Assembly (NCBI RefSeq): GCF_002300165.1 | Contig: NZ_MLCE01000014.1 | Coordinates: 163,011-227,010, forward strand | DNA from: Streptomyces sp. Tue6028 | GTDB lineage: Bacteria > Actinomycetota > Actinomycetes > Streptomycetales > Streptomycetaceae | Length of the DNA: 64,000 nt | Direction: 5' to 3' | Part shown: piece after piece, positions 35,971 to 45,274 of the stretch | Layout of the letters: each line of letters starts with the position of its first letter | Position numbering within the stretch: position 1 is the stretch's first letter | Program-made: the position numbers and the translations under genes | The notes under the pieces: model-generated | Databases searched by the model: none | Told to the model about the DNA's origin: nothing | Seen by the model: the letters and a program-made list of their open reading frames with translations, nothing else

Positions 35971-36917
35971 CGCACTTCTCCCGCCGTGATCGCGTCCTCG
36001 ATCTCCTCGGGCGTCGGCATCGCGGAGGAGCACTCCAGGCGGGACGCGACGATGGCTCCGGCGGCGTTGGCGTGCCGCATGACGCGCTCCAGGTCCCAGC
36101 CGGCGAGCAGTCCGTGGCACAGGGATCCGCCGAACGCGTCGCCGGCGCCGAGGCCGTTGAGGACGTCCACCGGGAGCGGCGGGACCTCCGCGCGGGAGCC
36201 GTCGCGGTGGACGGCGAGGACGCCCTTGGGTCCCTGCTTCACCACGGCGAGTTCGACGCCCGCGTCCAGCAGGGCGCGGGCGGCGGCGTCCGGTTCGCGC
36301 TCGCCGGTCGCGATCTCGACCTCGTCGAGATTGCCGACCGCGACGGTGGTGTGGCGCAGGGCCTCGGCGTAGAACGGGCGGGCCGCCCCGGGGTCCTTCC
36401 AGAACATGGGCCGCCAGTCCAGGTCGAAGACCGTCGCGGCGGACCGGGCGCGGTGGGCGAGGGCCGCGAGGGTCGCGGTGCGGCTGGGCTCCTCGCTCAG
36501 GCCCGTGCCGGTCACCCAGAACAGACGGGCCGCGCTGATGGCCTCCAGATCGAGGTCCCGTGCGTGGATCTCCAGGTCCGGGGCCTTGGGCTGCCGGTAG
36601 AAGTAGAGCGGGAAGTCGTCGGGCGGGAAGACCTCGCAGAAGGTGACGGGGGTGGGCAGTCCGGGAACCGCAGTGACCCAGCGGTCGTCGACCCCGAAAC
36701 CGCGCAGCGCCTCGTGGAGGTATGCGCCGAACGGGTCCTCACCCGTCCGTGTGATCACCGCCGTACGCCGTCCGAGCCGGGCGGCGGCCACCGCCACGTT
36801 CGTCGCCGAGCCGCCGAGGAACTTCCCGAAGGACGTCACCCGGGCCAGCGTGACCCCCGTCTGCAACGGGTAGAGGTCCACACCGATCCGCCCCATGGTG
36901 ATCAGGTCGTACGCCAT
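35967..36917 (-). CDS. iolC: 5-dehydro-2-deoxygluconokinase
   Basis: 316 residues of the PfkB sugar-kinase family; phosphorylates 5-dehydro-2-deoxy-D-gluconate. Opening MAYDLITMGRIGVDLYPLQTGVTLARVTSFGKFLGGSATNVAVAAARLGRR and VTGTGLSEEPSR, VFDLDWRPMFWKD are IolC marks. The ATP/anion-hole motif is NGLGAGDAFGGSLCHGLL with the catalytic Asp in GAGDAF. First gene of the leftward operon iolC, aldolase-like, iolB, iolD, mmsA; faces the divergent IolE-like gene across 122 bases. Confidence 0.94.
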   Translation of the reverse strand: MAYDLITMGRIGVDLYPLQTGVTLARVTSFGKFLGGSATNVAVAAARLGRRTAVITRTGEDPFGAYLHEALRGFGVDDRWVTAVPGLPTPVTFCEVFPPDDFPLYFYRQPKAPDLEIHARDLDLEAISAARLFWVTGTGLSEEPSRTATLAALAHRARSAATVFDLDWRPMFWKDPGAARPFYAEALRHTTVAVGNLDEVEIATGEREPDAAARALLDAGVELAVVKQGPKGVLAVHRDGSRAEVPPLPVDVLNGLGAGDAFGGSLCHGLLAGWDLERVMRHANAAGAIVASRLECSSAMPTPEEIEDAITAGEVR

Positions 36918-36980
36918 CGCCTTCCCTTCGCTACGGCTGAACCCAGGTCTAGTCCCGCGCGGGGAACCCTGTCAACGTTT

Positions 36981-36990
36981 TGTCCAGACA
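36981..36990. promoter_or_regulatory. Candidate GntR-type operator between iolC and iolE-like gene
   Basis: TGTCcaGACA, a perfect inverted repeat of four-base halves flanked by TT and TT, in the 122-base divergent region. This resembles operators of GntR-family repressors, which often control inositol genes. A TTGACA lies nearby at 37004-37009. No regulator gene is adjacent. Confidence 0.5.
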
Positions 36991-37039
36991 TTCGGACGAT
37001 GGCTTGACAGCTTTCCGGGGCCGCCCGAAGCTGACGCCC

Positions 37040-37984
37040 ATGACGTCGTTGCCGCCCCAGTCATCGCCTCACCCGTCGCCGCCTTCGTCCTCACTGTCCC
37101 GCATCCGGATCGGTTCGGCTCCCGACTCCTGGGGCGTCTGGTTCCCCGACGACCCCCGGCAGATCCCCTGGCGGCGATTCCTGGACGAGGTCTCCGAGTC
37201 CGGGTACGAGTGGATCGAACTCGGCCCGTACGGCTATCTCCCCACCGATCCCGGCGTCCTGAAGGAGGAGACGGCGCGACGCGGGCTCACCGTCTCGGCC
37301 GGCACCGTCTTCACCGCACTGCACAAGGGACCCGAGGTGTGGGAGTCCACCTGGGCGCACGTCGCGGACATCGCCGCACTCACCCGGGCGATGGGCGCCG
37401 AGCACCTCGTCGTCATTCCCGCCTTCTGGCGCGACGACAAGACCGGCGCGGTGCTGGAGGACAGCACGCTGACCCCCACGCAGTGGCGCAACCTGACCGC
37501 GCAGACGGAGCGGCTCGCCCACGAGGTGCGCGAACGCTTCGGGTTGCGGATCGTCGTCCACCCGCACGCCGACACACACATCGACAGCGAGGAGAACGTC
37601 ACGCGCTTCCTCGACTCGACCGACTCCTCGCTCGTGTCCCTGTGCCTCGACACCGGCCACTACGCCTACTGCGGCGGGGACAGCGTCAAGCTCATCGAGA
37701 CGTACGGCGAGCGCATCGGCTACCTCCATCTCAAGCAGGTGGACCCGCTGGTCCTGGCCGAGGTGCGGGCCGACGAGGTGCCGTTCGGGCCCGCCGTGGC
37801 CCGCGGCGTGATGTGCGAACCGCCGTCCGGTGTACCGGCGCTGGAGCCCGTGCTCGCCGCCGCCCAGCGGCTCGGCGTCGAACTCTTCGCCATCGTCGAG
37901 CAGGACATGTACCCGTGCCCGCCGGACAAGCCGCTGCCGATCGCCCGGCGGACCCGGGCGTTCCTGAGGTCGTGCGGGGCGTAG
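37040..37984 (+). CDS. Sugar phosphate isomerase/epimerase, IolE-like
   Basis: 314 residues of the AP-endonuclease-2/xylose-isomerase-like TIM-barrel family: IRIGSAPDSWGVWFPDDPRQIPWRRFLDEVSESGYEWIELGPYGYLPTD, VVIPAFW, RIVVHPHADTHIDSEENVTRFLDST, SLCLDTGHYAYCGGDSVKLIETYGERIGYLHLKQVDP, FAIVEQDMY. This fits inosose dehydratase (IolE) or IolI-type isomerases that use a divalent metal. ATG 37040 is chosen; the longer reading upstream enters the promoter. It is divergent from iolC and alone, so its exact step (dehydratase or isomerase) is inferred from context. Confidence 0.82.
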   Translation: MTSLPPQSSPHPSPPSSSLSRIRIGSAPDSWGVWFPDDPRQIPWRRFLDEVSESGYEWIELGPYGYLPTDPGVLKEETARRGLTVSAGTVFTALHKGPEVWESTWAHVADIAALTRAMGAEHLVVIPAFWRDDKTGAVLEDSTLTPTQWRNLTAQTERLAHEVRERFGLRIVVHPHADTHIDSEENVTRFLDSTDSSLVSLCLDTGHYAYCGGDSVKLIETYGERIGYLHLKQVDPLVLAEVRADEVPFGPAVARGVMCEPPSGVPALEPVLAAAQRLGVELFAIVEQDMYPCPPDKPLPIARRTRAFLRSCGA

Positions 37985-38150
37985 CGACGCGGTCGCCCCG
38001 TCGGGAACGGGGAGCGGGACGGGACCTGCGGAGCGGAGCGGCGCCTTCGCCCCATCGGGAGAAGGGAGCAGGACGGGACCTGCGAAGCGCAGCAACGCGG
38101 CCGCCCCACCGGGAGCGTGGAACGAGACGGGCCTTCCGGCCGGTGGGGCC
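37985..38150. repeat. Degenerate ~54-base tandem repeat (three copies)
   Basis: Units starting near 37985, 38039 and 38092 share CGCGGTCGCCCC..., GGGAGC and GACGGGACCTGCG blocks. It fills the space between the IolE-like stop and the AraC-type gene. Possibly a spreading repeat that folds into hairpins and may stop transcription. Confidence 0.7.
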
Positions 38151-38201
38151 GCGTTGCACGATGGGTGTTTCCCCGGTGCGGACGGACGGCGGGAGGGACG
38201 G

Positions 38202-39281
38202 ATGACGACGGGAATCGTCTCGCGGGCCGGGTGCGGACCCGGCGGCACCTGGGAGACCGCGCTCGCGTCGCCCCATCCGCGACTACGGCCGGGCGTGGTC
38301 AGCTACCGCGGCATCCGGCTCGCCCTCGACGGCCCCCGGCGCAGGCTGGAGGCGCCGATCGGCGCGGCGACCCTGCTCCTCGGCTTCGACCAGCCCCTGC
38401 GCGTCTCCCGGGAGGGCCGGCCCCCCGCCACACTCGTGTCGGTGTTCTCCGGGCCGACCACCACTTCGGCCGTCGGCGAGCACGGCGGACGGCTGGCGGG
38501 CATCGAGGTCATGCTCGCGCCGTGGGCGGCGTTCACGCTGTTCGGCACACCCCAGTACGAGCTCGCCGACCGGACGGTGGACCCCGACGAACTGCCGTGT
38601 CCGCCGGGCGCGGGGCCGGGCCGGGACCGCTGGAGCAGCATCGGTGAACTGTCCGCCGCACTGGCCGCGCTGCCCGGCTGGGCGGAGCGGTTCCGGCTGC
38701 TCGACGACGTGTTCGCGCGGTGGGCCGCGGCGGGACCGCCCAGCTCGGCGCGGGTCGTACGGGCCTGGGACCGGCTCCAGCGGACCTGGGGCGCGGTGCC
38801 CGTGCCCCGGCTCGCCGACGAGGTCGGCTGGAGCGTACGGCAGTTGGAGAACCGGTTCCGGGAACAGATCGGACTCGGTCCGAAGGCCGCCGCCCGGGTG
38901 CTGCGCCTGCAACGGGCACGGCGGCTGCTCGCGGCGGGGCGTTCGCAGGCGGAGACCGCGGCCGCGTGCGGGTTCTACGACCAGGCGCATCTCAGCGGGG
39001 AGTTCAGGACGATGACCGGCTGCACACCGGGCGAGTTCACGGCGGCGCGGGTGGCTCCTCCCGTGGCCCCGCCCGGCCCTCCGGGCGCGGACCGGATGGC
39101 GGGCGAGGCCACCAGCCTGCTCCTCCCGGCCGACGGGGACACCGCTCTTCCCGGCCGACGCGCGGCCCGCTCCCGACGGGCCCCCTCCCGACCGGGCCCG
39201 GACCGCTCCGGGGGAACGGCACTCCGCCGGAACGTGATCGACCCGAATGCGATTTTTTCCAAGACCCACGGGACGCGCTGA
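38202..39281 (+). CDS. AraC-family transcription regulator
   Basis: 359 residues. N-terminal sensing half (about 25-150: GVVSYRGIRLALDGPRRRLEAPIGAATLLLGFDQPLRV...), then a C-terminal double HTH AraC domain (about 188-285): VPRLADEVGWSVRQLENRFREQIGLGPKAAARVLRLQRARRLLAAGRSQAETAAACGFYDQAHLSGEFRTMTGCTPGEF. A poorly ordered Pro/Arg tail follows. ATG 38202 has GGGAGG eight bases before it. Its target is unknown; it sits beside the inositol genes but on its own. Confidence 0.9.
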   Translation: MTTGIVSRAGCGPGGTWETALASPHPRLRPGVVSYRGIRLALDGPRRRLEAPIGAATLLLGFDQPLRVSREGRPPATLVSVFSGPTTTSAVGEHGGRLAGIEVMLAPWAAFTLFGTPQYELADRTVDPDELPCPPGAGPGRDRWSSIGELSAALAALPGWAERFRLLDDVFARWAAAGPPSSARVVRAWDRLQRTWGAVPVPRLADEVGWSVRQLENRFREQIGLGPKAAARVLRLQRARRLLAAGRSQAETAAACGFYDQAHLSGEFRTMTGCTPGEFTAARVAPPVAPPGPPGADRMAGEATSLLLPADGDTALPGRRAARSRRAPSRPGPDRSGGTALRRNVIDPNAIFSKTHGTR

Positions 39282-39708
39282 CGGCACGCTGATCCTTCCG
39301 GCCACGCACCAGGGGGGATGCGGGGAGCCGGTGGGCCGGGCCCGGCGAGGGCGGCTCCCGCGCGAACACGGCGGGAGAACCCCGGGGGACAAGGGGCCCG
39401 GCCCGCCGACGGCTCCGCTCCGCGCGTCCGTCGGCGTCCCGTGCTCAAAAGGCACTTGATGCCCACGGCCACCCGGCGTACACCTCTTCGCTCGTTCGCC
39501 AATGCGTCACTCGTGTCACAAAAACCACCCCCCTGTCACACATGTCGCGTGTACGCGGGTCTTGCGTCACACCCGGTTCACAGGCGCTGCCCGGCGCTCA
39601 CGCCGCGTCGTTCACGGAGCACAGGCTTTGTGATCGCCAGCGCAGCGCCCGGCTCCCCCGACGGCCGCCCCCGGCCGCCGCCGCGGTGCGCGCAGGGAGG
39701 TGCCACTC
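39282..39708. other. 427-base gap upstream of small HTH gene
   Basis: No gene. Contains two TGTCACA blocks at about 39516 and 39534 and further GTCAC words to 39571, which may belong to a promoter/operator. GGGAGG precedes the HTH start. Confidence 0.45.
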
Positions 39709-39909
39709 ATGACCGACCGTAGGCTCTGGTCGTACAAGGAGATCGCGGCGCACATCAAGGTGCAGCCGGACACCGTCCGGTCGTACCGCAAGCACGGGCT
39801 GCTGCCCGCACCCGACCACGTGGAGCGGGGAAAGCCCTACTGGTACGCCGACACCGTCAGGGCCTGGGTCGCCTCCCGCCCGGGAAACCGGGGCCGCCGG
39901 GACGACTGA
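39709..39909 (+). CDS. Small MerR-like helix-turn-helix protein
   Basis: 66 residues made almost only of a winged-HTH: MTDRRLWSYKEIAAHIKVQPDTVRSYRKHGLLPAPDHVERGKPYWYADTVRAWVASRPGNRGRRDD. It resembles excisionase/AlpA or MerR N-terminal domains, including the wing (HVERGKPYWYADTV). Ribosome site GGGAGG lies before ATG 39709. No integrase or att site is nearby, so a housekeeping regulator is more likely than a phage excisionase. Confidence 0.82.
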   Translation: MTDRRLWSYKEIAAHIKVQPDTVRSYRKHGLLPAPDHVERGKPYWYADTVRAWVASRPGNRGRRDD

Positions 39910-39924
39910 GCCGGCCCGCCCAGC

Positions 39925-39954
39925 TGCCCCACCTCCGGGTGGGGCACCCTTCTT
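39925..39954 (+). terminator. Hairpin with T-rich tail before GNAT gene
   Basis: TGCCCCACC pairs with GGTGGGGCA around three bases, followed by CCCTTCTT. It sits 15 bases after the HTH stop and only four bases before ATG 39958 of the next gene. Confidence 0.65.
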
Positions 39955-39957
39955 CGC

Positions 39958-40551
39958 ATGAACTTCTCCGTGAAACCCGTCCTCACCGGCGAGAAGACCG
40001 TGCTGCGCCCGTTCACCGCGGACGACGCGGAGGCGATCCTGGAGATCCTCGACGACCCCGACGTCATTCGCTTCACCTTCCCGTCGCAGCCGGACACCCC
40101 CTTCACCCTGGAGCGGCTGCGGGCCGTCTACGGCGCCCGCGCCACCCAGCCCGACCGGCTCGACCTCGCGGTGACCGACCCCGCCACCGGCGAACTCGTC
40201 GGCGAGGTCGTCCTCAACGAGTGGGACCCCGTCCAGCGCAGCTGCTCCTTCCGCACACTCATCGGCCCCCGCGGCCGGGACCGGGGCTTCGGCACCGAGG
40301 CCGTCCGTCTCATCGTCGGCCACGGCTTCGAACAACTCGGCCTGCACCGGATCTCCTTGGGCGTCTACGGCAACAACCACCGTGCCCGGCGCGTGTACGA
40401 GAAGGTCGGTTTCGTGGTGGAGGGCGTCCTGCGGGAGGCCGCACTGCGGGACGGTGAGTGGGTCGACGAGGTGCTCATGGCGATCCTCGACCACGAGTGG
40501 GCCGCTCACGGAGGCCACCCGGAGGGCCGGGTCAGCTCCACGGCTCGATGA
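39958..40551 (+). CDS. GNAT-family acetyltransferase (RimJ/RimL-like)
   Basis: 197 residues. [129 protein letters not shown] is the pattern of RimJ/RimL-type GNATs that acetylate protein N-termini or small amines. ATG 39958 has no free ribosome site, because the only G-rich stretch is in the hairpin just upstream. The 3' end overlaps the convergent dehydrogenase by 20 bases. Confidence 0.88.
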   Translation: MNFSVKPVLTGEKTVLRPFTADDAEAILEILDDPDVIRFTFPSQPDTPFTLERLRAVYGARATQPDRLDLAVTDPATGELVGEVVLNEWDPVQRSCSFRTLIGPRGRDRGFGTEAVRLIVGHGFEQLGLHRISLGVYGNNHRARRVYEKVGFVVEGVLREAALRDGEWVDEVLMAILDHEWAAHGGHPEGRVSSTAR

Positions 40552-41575
40552 CCGTCACCCCCGACCCCGGCGCCGTGCCCATCGCCGCCAGCGCGGACGG
40601 CGCCGCGTCCAGCGGGATCGTCGAGGTGACCAGGAGGTCGGGCCGCAGCACACCCGCGCGGACCAGCTCCAGCATGCCGGGGTAGGCGTGCGCGGCCATC
40701 CCGTGGCTGCCCAGCACTTCCAGTTCCAGGCCGATCACGCGGGCCATCGGGACCAAAGTGGCGCCGGTCGGCGAGGGCAGCAGACCGACCTGGACATGCC
40801 GGCCGCGGCGGCGCAGCCCGTGCACCGAGGCCGCGCAGGTGGCCTCGGAGCCGAGGGCGTCCAGCGACAGGTGGGCGCCGCCGCCGGTCAGTTCCCGGAC
40901 TGCCTCGGCGACATCCCCCGTCCGGGACGCGTCCACGCACTCCGCCGCCCCGAACTTCCGTGCCAGATCGAGCGCCGCGGGCGACACGTCGACGGCCACG
41001 ACCCGCGCCCCCGACGCCGCCGCGATCATCACCGCCGACAGGCCCACGCCCCCGCAGCCGTGCACGGCGACCCACTCCCCCGCCGCCACCCGGCCCTGCG
41101 CGACCACCGCGCGGTAGGCCGTGGCGAAACGGCAGCCGAGCGAGGCGGCCGTCGCGAAGGACAGCTCGTCCGGCACCGCGACCAGGTTCACCTCGGCGTG
41201 ATCGAGTGCCACGTACTCGGCGAAGGAGCCCCAGTGCGTGAAGCCCGGCTGGGTCTGGCGCTCGCACACCTGCTGGTCGCCCGCCGCGCACGAAGGGCAG
41301 CTTCCGCAGGCGCACACGAACGGAACGGTGACCCGGTCGCCGGCACGCCAGCCGGTCACCCGGGCACCCACCGCCTCGACGACTCCGGCGAGTTCGTGGC
41401 CCGGCACGTGCGGCAGGGTGATGTCGGGGTCGTGGCCCATCCAGCCGTGCCAGTCGCTCCGGCACAGCCCAGTGGCCTCGACGCGCACCACGACCCCGTG
41501 CTCCGCGGGCGCCGGGTCCGCGACCTCACGTACCTCGGCCGGTTCCTCGTACCGCTCGAACACCACTGCCCGCAT
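40532..41575 (-). CDS. Zinc-dependent alcohol dehydrogenase
   Basis: 347 residues, medium-chain dehydrogenase/reductase. Catalytic zinc ligands: C38 in [10 protein letters not shown] and the GHE of [10 protein letters not shown]. Structural-zinc cysteines: [20 protein letters not shown]. Nucleotide fold: [26 protein letters not shown]. It resembles bacterial zinc alcohol dehydrogenases of the AdhT/AdhP type; oxidises an alcohol with NAD(P)+. Single gene, convergent with the GNAT gene. Confidence 0.9.
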   Translation of the reverse strand: MRAVVFERYEEPAEVREVADPAPAEHGVVVRVEATGLCRSDWHGWMGHDPDITLPHVPGHELAGVVEAVGARVTGWRAGDRVTVPFVCACGSCPSCAAGDQQVCERQTQPGFTHWGSFAEYVALDHAEVNLVAVPDELSFATAASLGCRFATAYRAVVAQGRVAAGEWVAVHGCGGVGLSAVMIAAASGARVVAVDVSPAALDLARKFGAAECVDASRTGDVAEAVRELTGGGAHLSLDALGSEATCAASVHGLRRRGRHVQVGLLPSPTGATLVPMARVIGLELEVLGSHGMAAHAYPGMLELVRAGVLRPDLLVTSTIPLDAAPSALAAMGTAPGSGVTVIEPWS

Positions 41576-41617
41576 CCGTCTCGCCCTCCGCCCGGAGATC
41601 AGCTTCCGCAGCGAACG

Positions 41618-44101
41618 CTAGCCGCGCGCCTCCACCTTGTCCCGGTCCCGGCCCTCCTCGCGGCCCTGCTCCTCCTCGCCGCCCCGGCGCCCGGCGTCCT
41701 CCTCCGGGTCGGTCCGGCGGGCGTCACCGTCCCCGCCCGGTGCGGGCTCCGCGGGGGACTCGCCCTCGCTGAGTCCGAACCGGTCGTGGAACCGCCGCAG
41801 CGGTCCCGGCGCCCACCAGGTGGCGCGGCCCGTGAGGCGCATGACCGCCGGAACCAGCAGGCTGCGGACGACCATCGCGTCCATCAGCACCGCGAGGGCG
41901 ATGCCCAGACCGAGCATCTTGGTGTTGGTCACCCGCGAGGTGCCGATGGCGACCATCACCACCGCGAGGATGACCGCTGCCGCGGTGATCAGACCGCCGG
42001 TGCGCTGGAGGCCGAAGCGGACCGCCTCCCGGTGGTCGCCGGTGTGGTCGTACTCCTCCTTGATGCGGGACAGGAGGAAGACTCCATAGTCCATCGAGAG
42101 GCCGAAGGCGACGCAGAACATGAGCACCGGGAGGGTCGTCTCTATCGAACCCGGGCTGGTGAAGTCGAGCAGTCCGGAGAGATGGCCGTCCTGGAAGACC
42201 CAGACCACGGCGCCGAACATCGCCGTCAGGCTGAGTGCGTTGAGCAGGACCGCCTGGACGGGGATGAGCACGCTGCCGGTCAGCAGGAAGACCAGGAACA
42301 GGGTGACGACGGCGATGAACGCCGCGGCCCAGGGAAGCCGGTCGGCTATCGCGTGTTTGGAGTCGACCAGGACGGCGGCGGTGCCCGTGACCGACGTGTC
42401 GAACGGCGCGTCCGTCGCCCGGAGTTCGCCGACCAGGTGCTGTGCCTCCTCGTCCACGGCCTCGCCCTTCGGCAGCACCGTGAAGTACGCCGAGTCGCCC
42501 TGCACCAGGGGTCCGTCCACGCGGAGCACTTCGGGGAGCGCGGCGATCCGTGCCTTGTACTGCGCGTACTGGGTCTCGGTCGCCGGTCCTTCGGCGAGGA
42601 CCTCCAGGCCGCCGCCGGGGCTGCCGGGGAACCCGTCGCGGATGTGCTGCTGGACGACATGGGACTCGGCGTCCGAGGGCAGCTGCCGGTCGTCCGCCGT
42701 GCCGAACTTCACGCCCAGGAAGGGCAGTCCGAGCACGATCAGGCCGACCGTGGTCGCCACCGCGAAGAGCGGGGCCCGGCGCATCACCAGGGAGGCCATG
42801 CGTCCCCAGGCGGCTCCGCCTCCGGTCGTCCGCCGCTCGCCCCGGCGGAACAGGCGCCGCAGGTCCAGGGAATTCACCCGGGCCCCGAGCAGGATCAGCG
42901 CCGCGGGCAGCAGGATCAGGGCCGCGCCCGCGGCCAGCAGCACCACGGCGATGCCCGAGTAGGCGAAGGAGCGCAGGAAGTACTGCGGGAAGAGCAGCAT
43001 CGCGGCCAGCGACACGGCGACGGTGAGGGCCGAGAACAGCACCGTACGGCCCGCGGTGCGCAGGGTCGTGGCGACGGCCGCCAGCGGCACGGAACCTGCG
43101 GCCAGCTCCTCACGGAACCTGCGGACGATGAACAGGGCGTAGTCGATGGCGAGGCCGAGCCCCAGTGCCGTGGTGAGGTTCATCGCGAACACGGAGACGT
43201 CCGTGAACTCGGTGAGGCCGCGCAGCACCGCGTTCGTGCCGAGGATCGCGATGATGCCGACGCCGAGCGGCAGGAGGGCCGCGACCGCGCTGCCGAAGAC
43301 CATCACCAGCAGCACGAGGGTCACGGGCAGGGCGATCAGCTCGGCCCTGGTGAGGTCCTCACGGATGGTCGTCTGCATCTCGTGCCGTACGGCCACGGGT
43401 CCGCCGACCTCGACCTCGACCGGGCCGTGCTTCCCGCGGTACGAGGGGGCGAGGCGGTCCAGGGTCTCGCCCGCCGTCTTCTCCTCGCCCGTGATCCGCG
43501 CGGCGATGAGCGCCTCGTGCCCGTCCTTCGCCTTCAGCGCGGGGGCACCGGACTGCCAGTACGAGCCGACGCCGGTGACGCCCCGCTCGGTGGCCAGCCG
43601 TGCCGCGAGCCGCTTCGCCTCCGCGGCGACCGCTGGGTCGTCGACCGAGGCGCCGCCCGAGTCGACGAGGAGCAGCAGATTGGGCTGCGAGGCGGGGAAC
43701 TCCCGCTCCAGCGCCTTGGTCGCGTACGTCGACTGCGCGGCCGGGTCCTCCCAGCCTCCGCTGCCCAGCCGGTCGGCGACGTCGCTGCCCGCGACCACGG
43801 CGAGCGCGGTGATCAGCAGTGCCACGAGCAGGGAGAGCCGGGGACGCGCGGTCACGAACCGGGTCCAGCCGCCGATCCGTACGCCGTCACCCGCGCCGGT
43901 CTTCGACGTGTCGTCGCCCGCGCCGGCCGTCGACACGTCGTCGGCTCCGGCCCCGCGGTCTCCGCCGCCCCCGCTCAGCGCGTCCCGGCCGTCGTCACCC
44001 CGGCTCGCTTCGGCCGGGCCGGCGCCGCTTCGGCCGACGCTCGTCGCCCGGTCGTCGCCGCCCCTCCCTCGGTCCTCACCTGCGCTCTTGACGTCGGTCA
44101 T
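41618..44101 (-). CDS. MMPL-family RND exporter
   Basis: 827 residues, two six-helix halves each with a large extracytoplasmic loop: first membrane helix at about 90-110 (LSLLVALLITALAVVAG), GLGLAIDYALFIVRRFREEL in the first half and AFGLSMDYGVFLLSRIKEEYDHTGDHREAV in the second; Asp-Tyr in these motifs is the proton relay of MmpL proteins. N-terminal ~75 residues are Gly/Asp/Ser-rich and charged. C-terminal tail is acidic. Likely exports a lipid or drug. Divergent from a TetR gene across an operator region, the usual efflux-pump layout. Confidence 0.92.
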   Translation of the reverse strand: MTDVKSAGEDRGRGGDDRATSVGRSGAGPAEASRGDDGRDALSGGGGDRGAGADDVSTAGAGDDTSKTGAGDGVRIGGWTRFVTARPRLSLLVALLITALAVVAGSDVADRLGSGGWEDPAAQSTYATKALEREFPASQPNLLLLVDSGGASVDDPAVAAEAKRLAARLATERGVTGVGSYWQSGAPALKAKDGHEALIAARITGEEKTAGETLDRLAPSYRGKHGPVEVEVGGPVAVRHEMQTTIREDLTRAELIALPVTLVLLVMVFGSAVAALLPLGVGIIAILGTNAVLRGLTEFTDVSVFAMNLTTALGLGLAIDYALFIVRRFREELAAGSVPLAAVATTLRTAGRTVLFSALTVAVSLAAMLLFPQYFLRSFAYSGIAVVLLAAGAALILLPAALILLGARVNSLDLRRLFRRGERRTTGGGAAWGRMASLVMRRAPLFAVATTVGLIVLGLPFLGVKFGTADDRQLPSDAESHVVQQHIRDGFPGSPGGGLEVLAEGPATETQYAQYKARIAALPEVLRVDGPLVQGDSAYFTVLPKGEAVDEEAQHLVGELRATDAPFDTSVTGTAAVLVDSKHAIADRLPWAAAFIAVVTLFLVFLLTGSVLIPVQAVLLNALSLTAMFGAVVWVFQDGHLSGLLDFTSPGSIETTLPVLMFCVAFGLSMDYGVFLLSRIKEEYDHTGDHREAVRFGLQRTGGLITAAAVILAVVMVAIGTSRVTNTKMLGLGIALAVLMDAMVVRSLLVPAVMRLTGRATWWAPGPLRRFHDRFGLSEGESPAEPAPGGDGDARRTDPEEDAGRRGGEEEQGREEGRDRDKVEARG

Positions 44102-44164
44102 CGTGCGGTGTCCCCTTCACCGTGACCCGCTGCCCGCGCACGAGCAGGCAGCATGGATCGACCA

Positions 44165-44232
44165 TTGCCATAGACTGGCAAACACGAGAGATCGCTCGCG
44201 TTTCACCAGAATGCGAGCGGGCACTCGCGTTT
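44165..44232. promoter_or_regulatory. Paired TetR operator candidates between MMPL and TetR genes
   Basis: Two 24-base dyads of the same shape. Site 1 (44180-44203): AAACACGAG, six-base spacer, CTCGCGTTT, one mismatch. Site 2 (44209-44232): GAATGCGAG, six-base spacer, CTCGCGTTT, two mismatches. They repeat at 29 bases. A further inverted repeat TTGCCA/TGGCAA (44165-44181) touches site 1. Confidence 0.75.
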
Positions 44233-44264
44233 GTCAATCGCGTTCGGAGAGCTGGGGATAACTC

Positions 44265-44945
44265 GTGCCCGAGATGCCCGAGAAGCAGCAGGCCGGCGAC
44301 GAGAGGCCGCGTCGCCGGCAGGCCCGTGGCGAGCGCCGCATCGCCCAGCTGCTGGAGGCCGCCGCCGCCGTCTTCTGCACGACCGGCTACACGGCCGCGA
44401 GCACCAACGCCATCGCACGCGAGGCGGGCGTCTCGCCGGGCACGCTGTACCAGTTCTTCCCGAACAAGGAGGCCATCGCGATCGAGCTGGGCGACCGGCT
44501 CATGCACGAGATGCGCGAGACGTACGGCGAGGCCCTCGCACCGGTCGACCCGGCGACACCGCTGGAGCAGGCCGTCGGCGCCGCCGTGGACCGCTTCATC
44601 GCCTTCAACTGCGAGCACCCGGTGTTCTTCGCCCTGATGCACGGCCCCGACGTCCCCGGCCGCATCACGGAGGAGCACGACGCCCTGCACCAGACGCTGG
44701 TCACGCGGATCGAAGGCCTGATCCGCTCGTTCCTGCCCGACGCGCCGGACGCCGACGTCACGCGCACGGCGCAGATGTGCCTGGGCATGTACAAGGCCGG
44801 CCTGGAGCTGGTCCTCGCCCACGAGGAGGCCGAGCGCGGCGCCTATGTCCAGGAGCTGAAGAACGCCCTCTTCCGCTACCTCGAACCCCTGACGCGCGAC
44901 GGTGCCGCACCGACCCCCGATCCCGCCGCACCCCCACTCCCCTGA
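44265..44945 (+). CDS. TetR-family repressor
   Basis: 226 residues from GTG 44265 (ATG 44274 also possible; GGGG lies seven bases before the GTG). N-terminal HTH at about 25-70: RRIAQLLEAAAAVFCTTGYTAASTNAIAREAGVSPGTLYQFFPNKEAIAIEL. C-terminal ligand-binding helices (DRFIAFNCEHPVFFALMHGPDVPGRI...) follow a TetR_C pattern. Expected to repress itself and the divergent MMPL exporter until ligand binds. Operator candidates lie directly upstream. Confidence 0.92.
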   Translation: MPEMPEKQQAGDERPRRRQARGERRIAQLLEAAAAVFCTTGYTAASTNAIAREAGVSPGTLYQFFPNKEAIAIELGDRLMHEMRETYGEALAPVDPATPLEQAVGAAVDRFIAFNCEHPVFFALMHGPDVPGRITEEHDALHQTLVTRIEGLIRSFLPDAPDADVTRTAQMCLGMYKAGLELVLAHEEAERGAYVQELKNALFRYLEPLTRDGAAPTPDPAAPPLP

Positions 44946-45274
44946 CGGACCGACCCCGGCCGCCGGCCCTCACCGCGCCCTCAGGGGCCCGACCGCCCGC
45001 CCTCACCACGCCTCGCAGGGACCGGCCGCCCGACCCCCGCCACACCTTCGCCCCGCCGAAGCCCGCCACCGGCGGCTGAGCGGGTGCCGCGACGACCGTG
45101 GCCGGAATGAGCGTTCCGGTCTGCGACATAGGGGACGTTTCCCATAAGGTTCGGACAAATCGACTCGTCGAATCGATGCGCGCCGCGGCGGAGATCGTTC
45201 CCCGGCCCCTCGTCGCGCGCCGCATCGGATCGCACTGACGTCGGATCAGACCGTCCGAGCCCGAGGGATGAGCC
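44946..45274. other. Gap upstream of PrsW gene
   Basis: 329 bases. GAGGG ribosome site before GTG 45275. No gene, hairpin or operator I would defend. Confidence 0.45.

Noticed and set aside
39709..39909. Phage excisionase marking an integrated element
   Set aside because: No integrase, tRNA attachment site or phage gene is near; the small HTH protein is more likely a chromosomal regulator.
40382..44125. 1247-codon rightward open frame
   Set aside because: It is the antisense shadow of the dehydrogenase and MMPL genes; high GC keeps opposite frames open. The product is Arg/Gly/Gln-rich with no domain.
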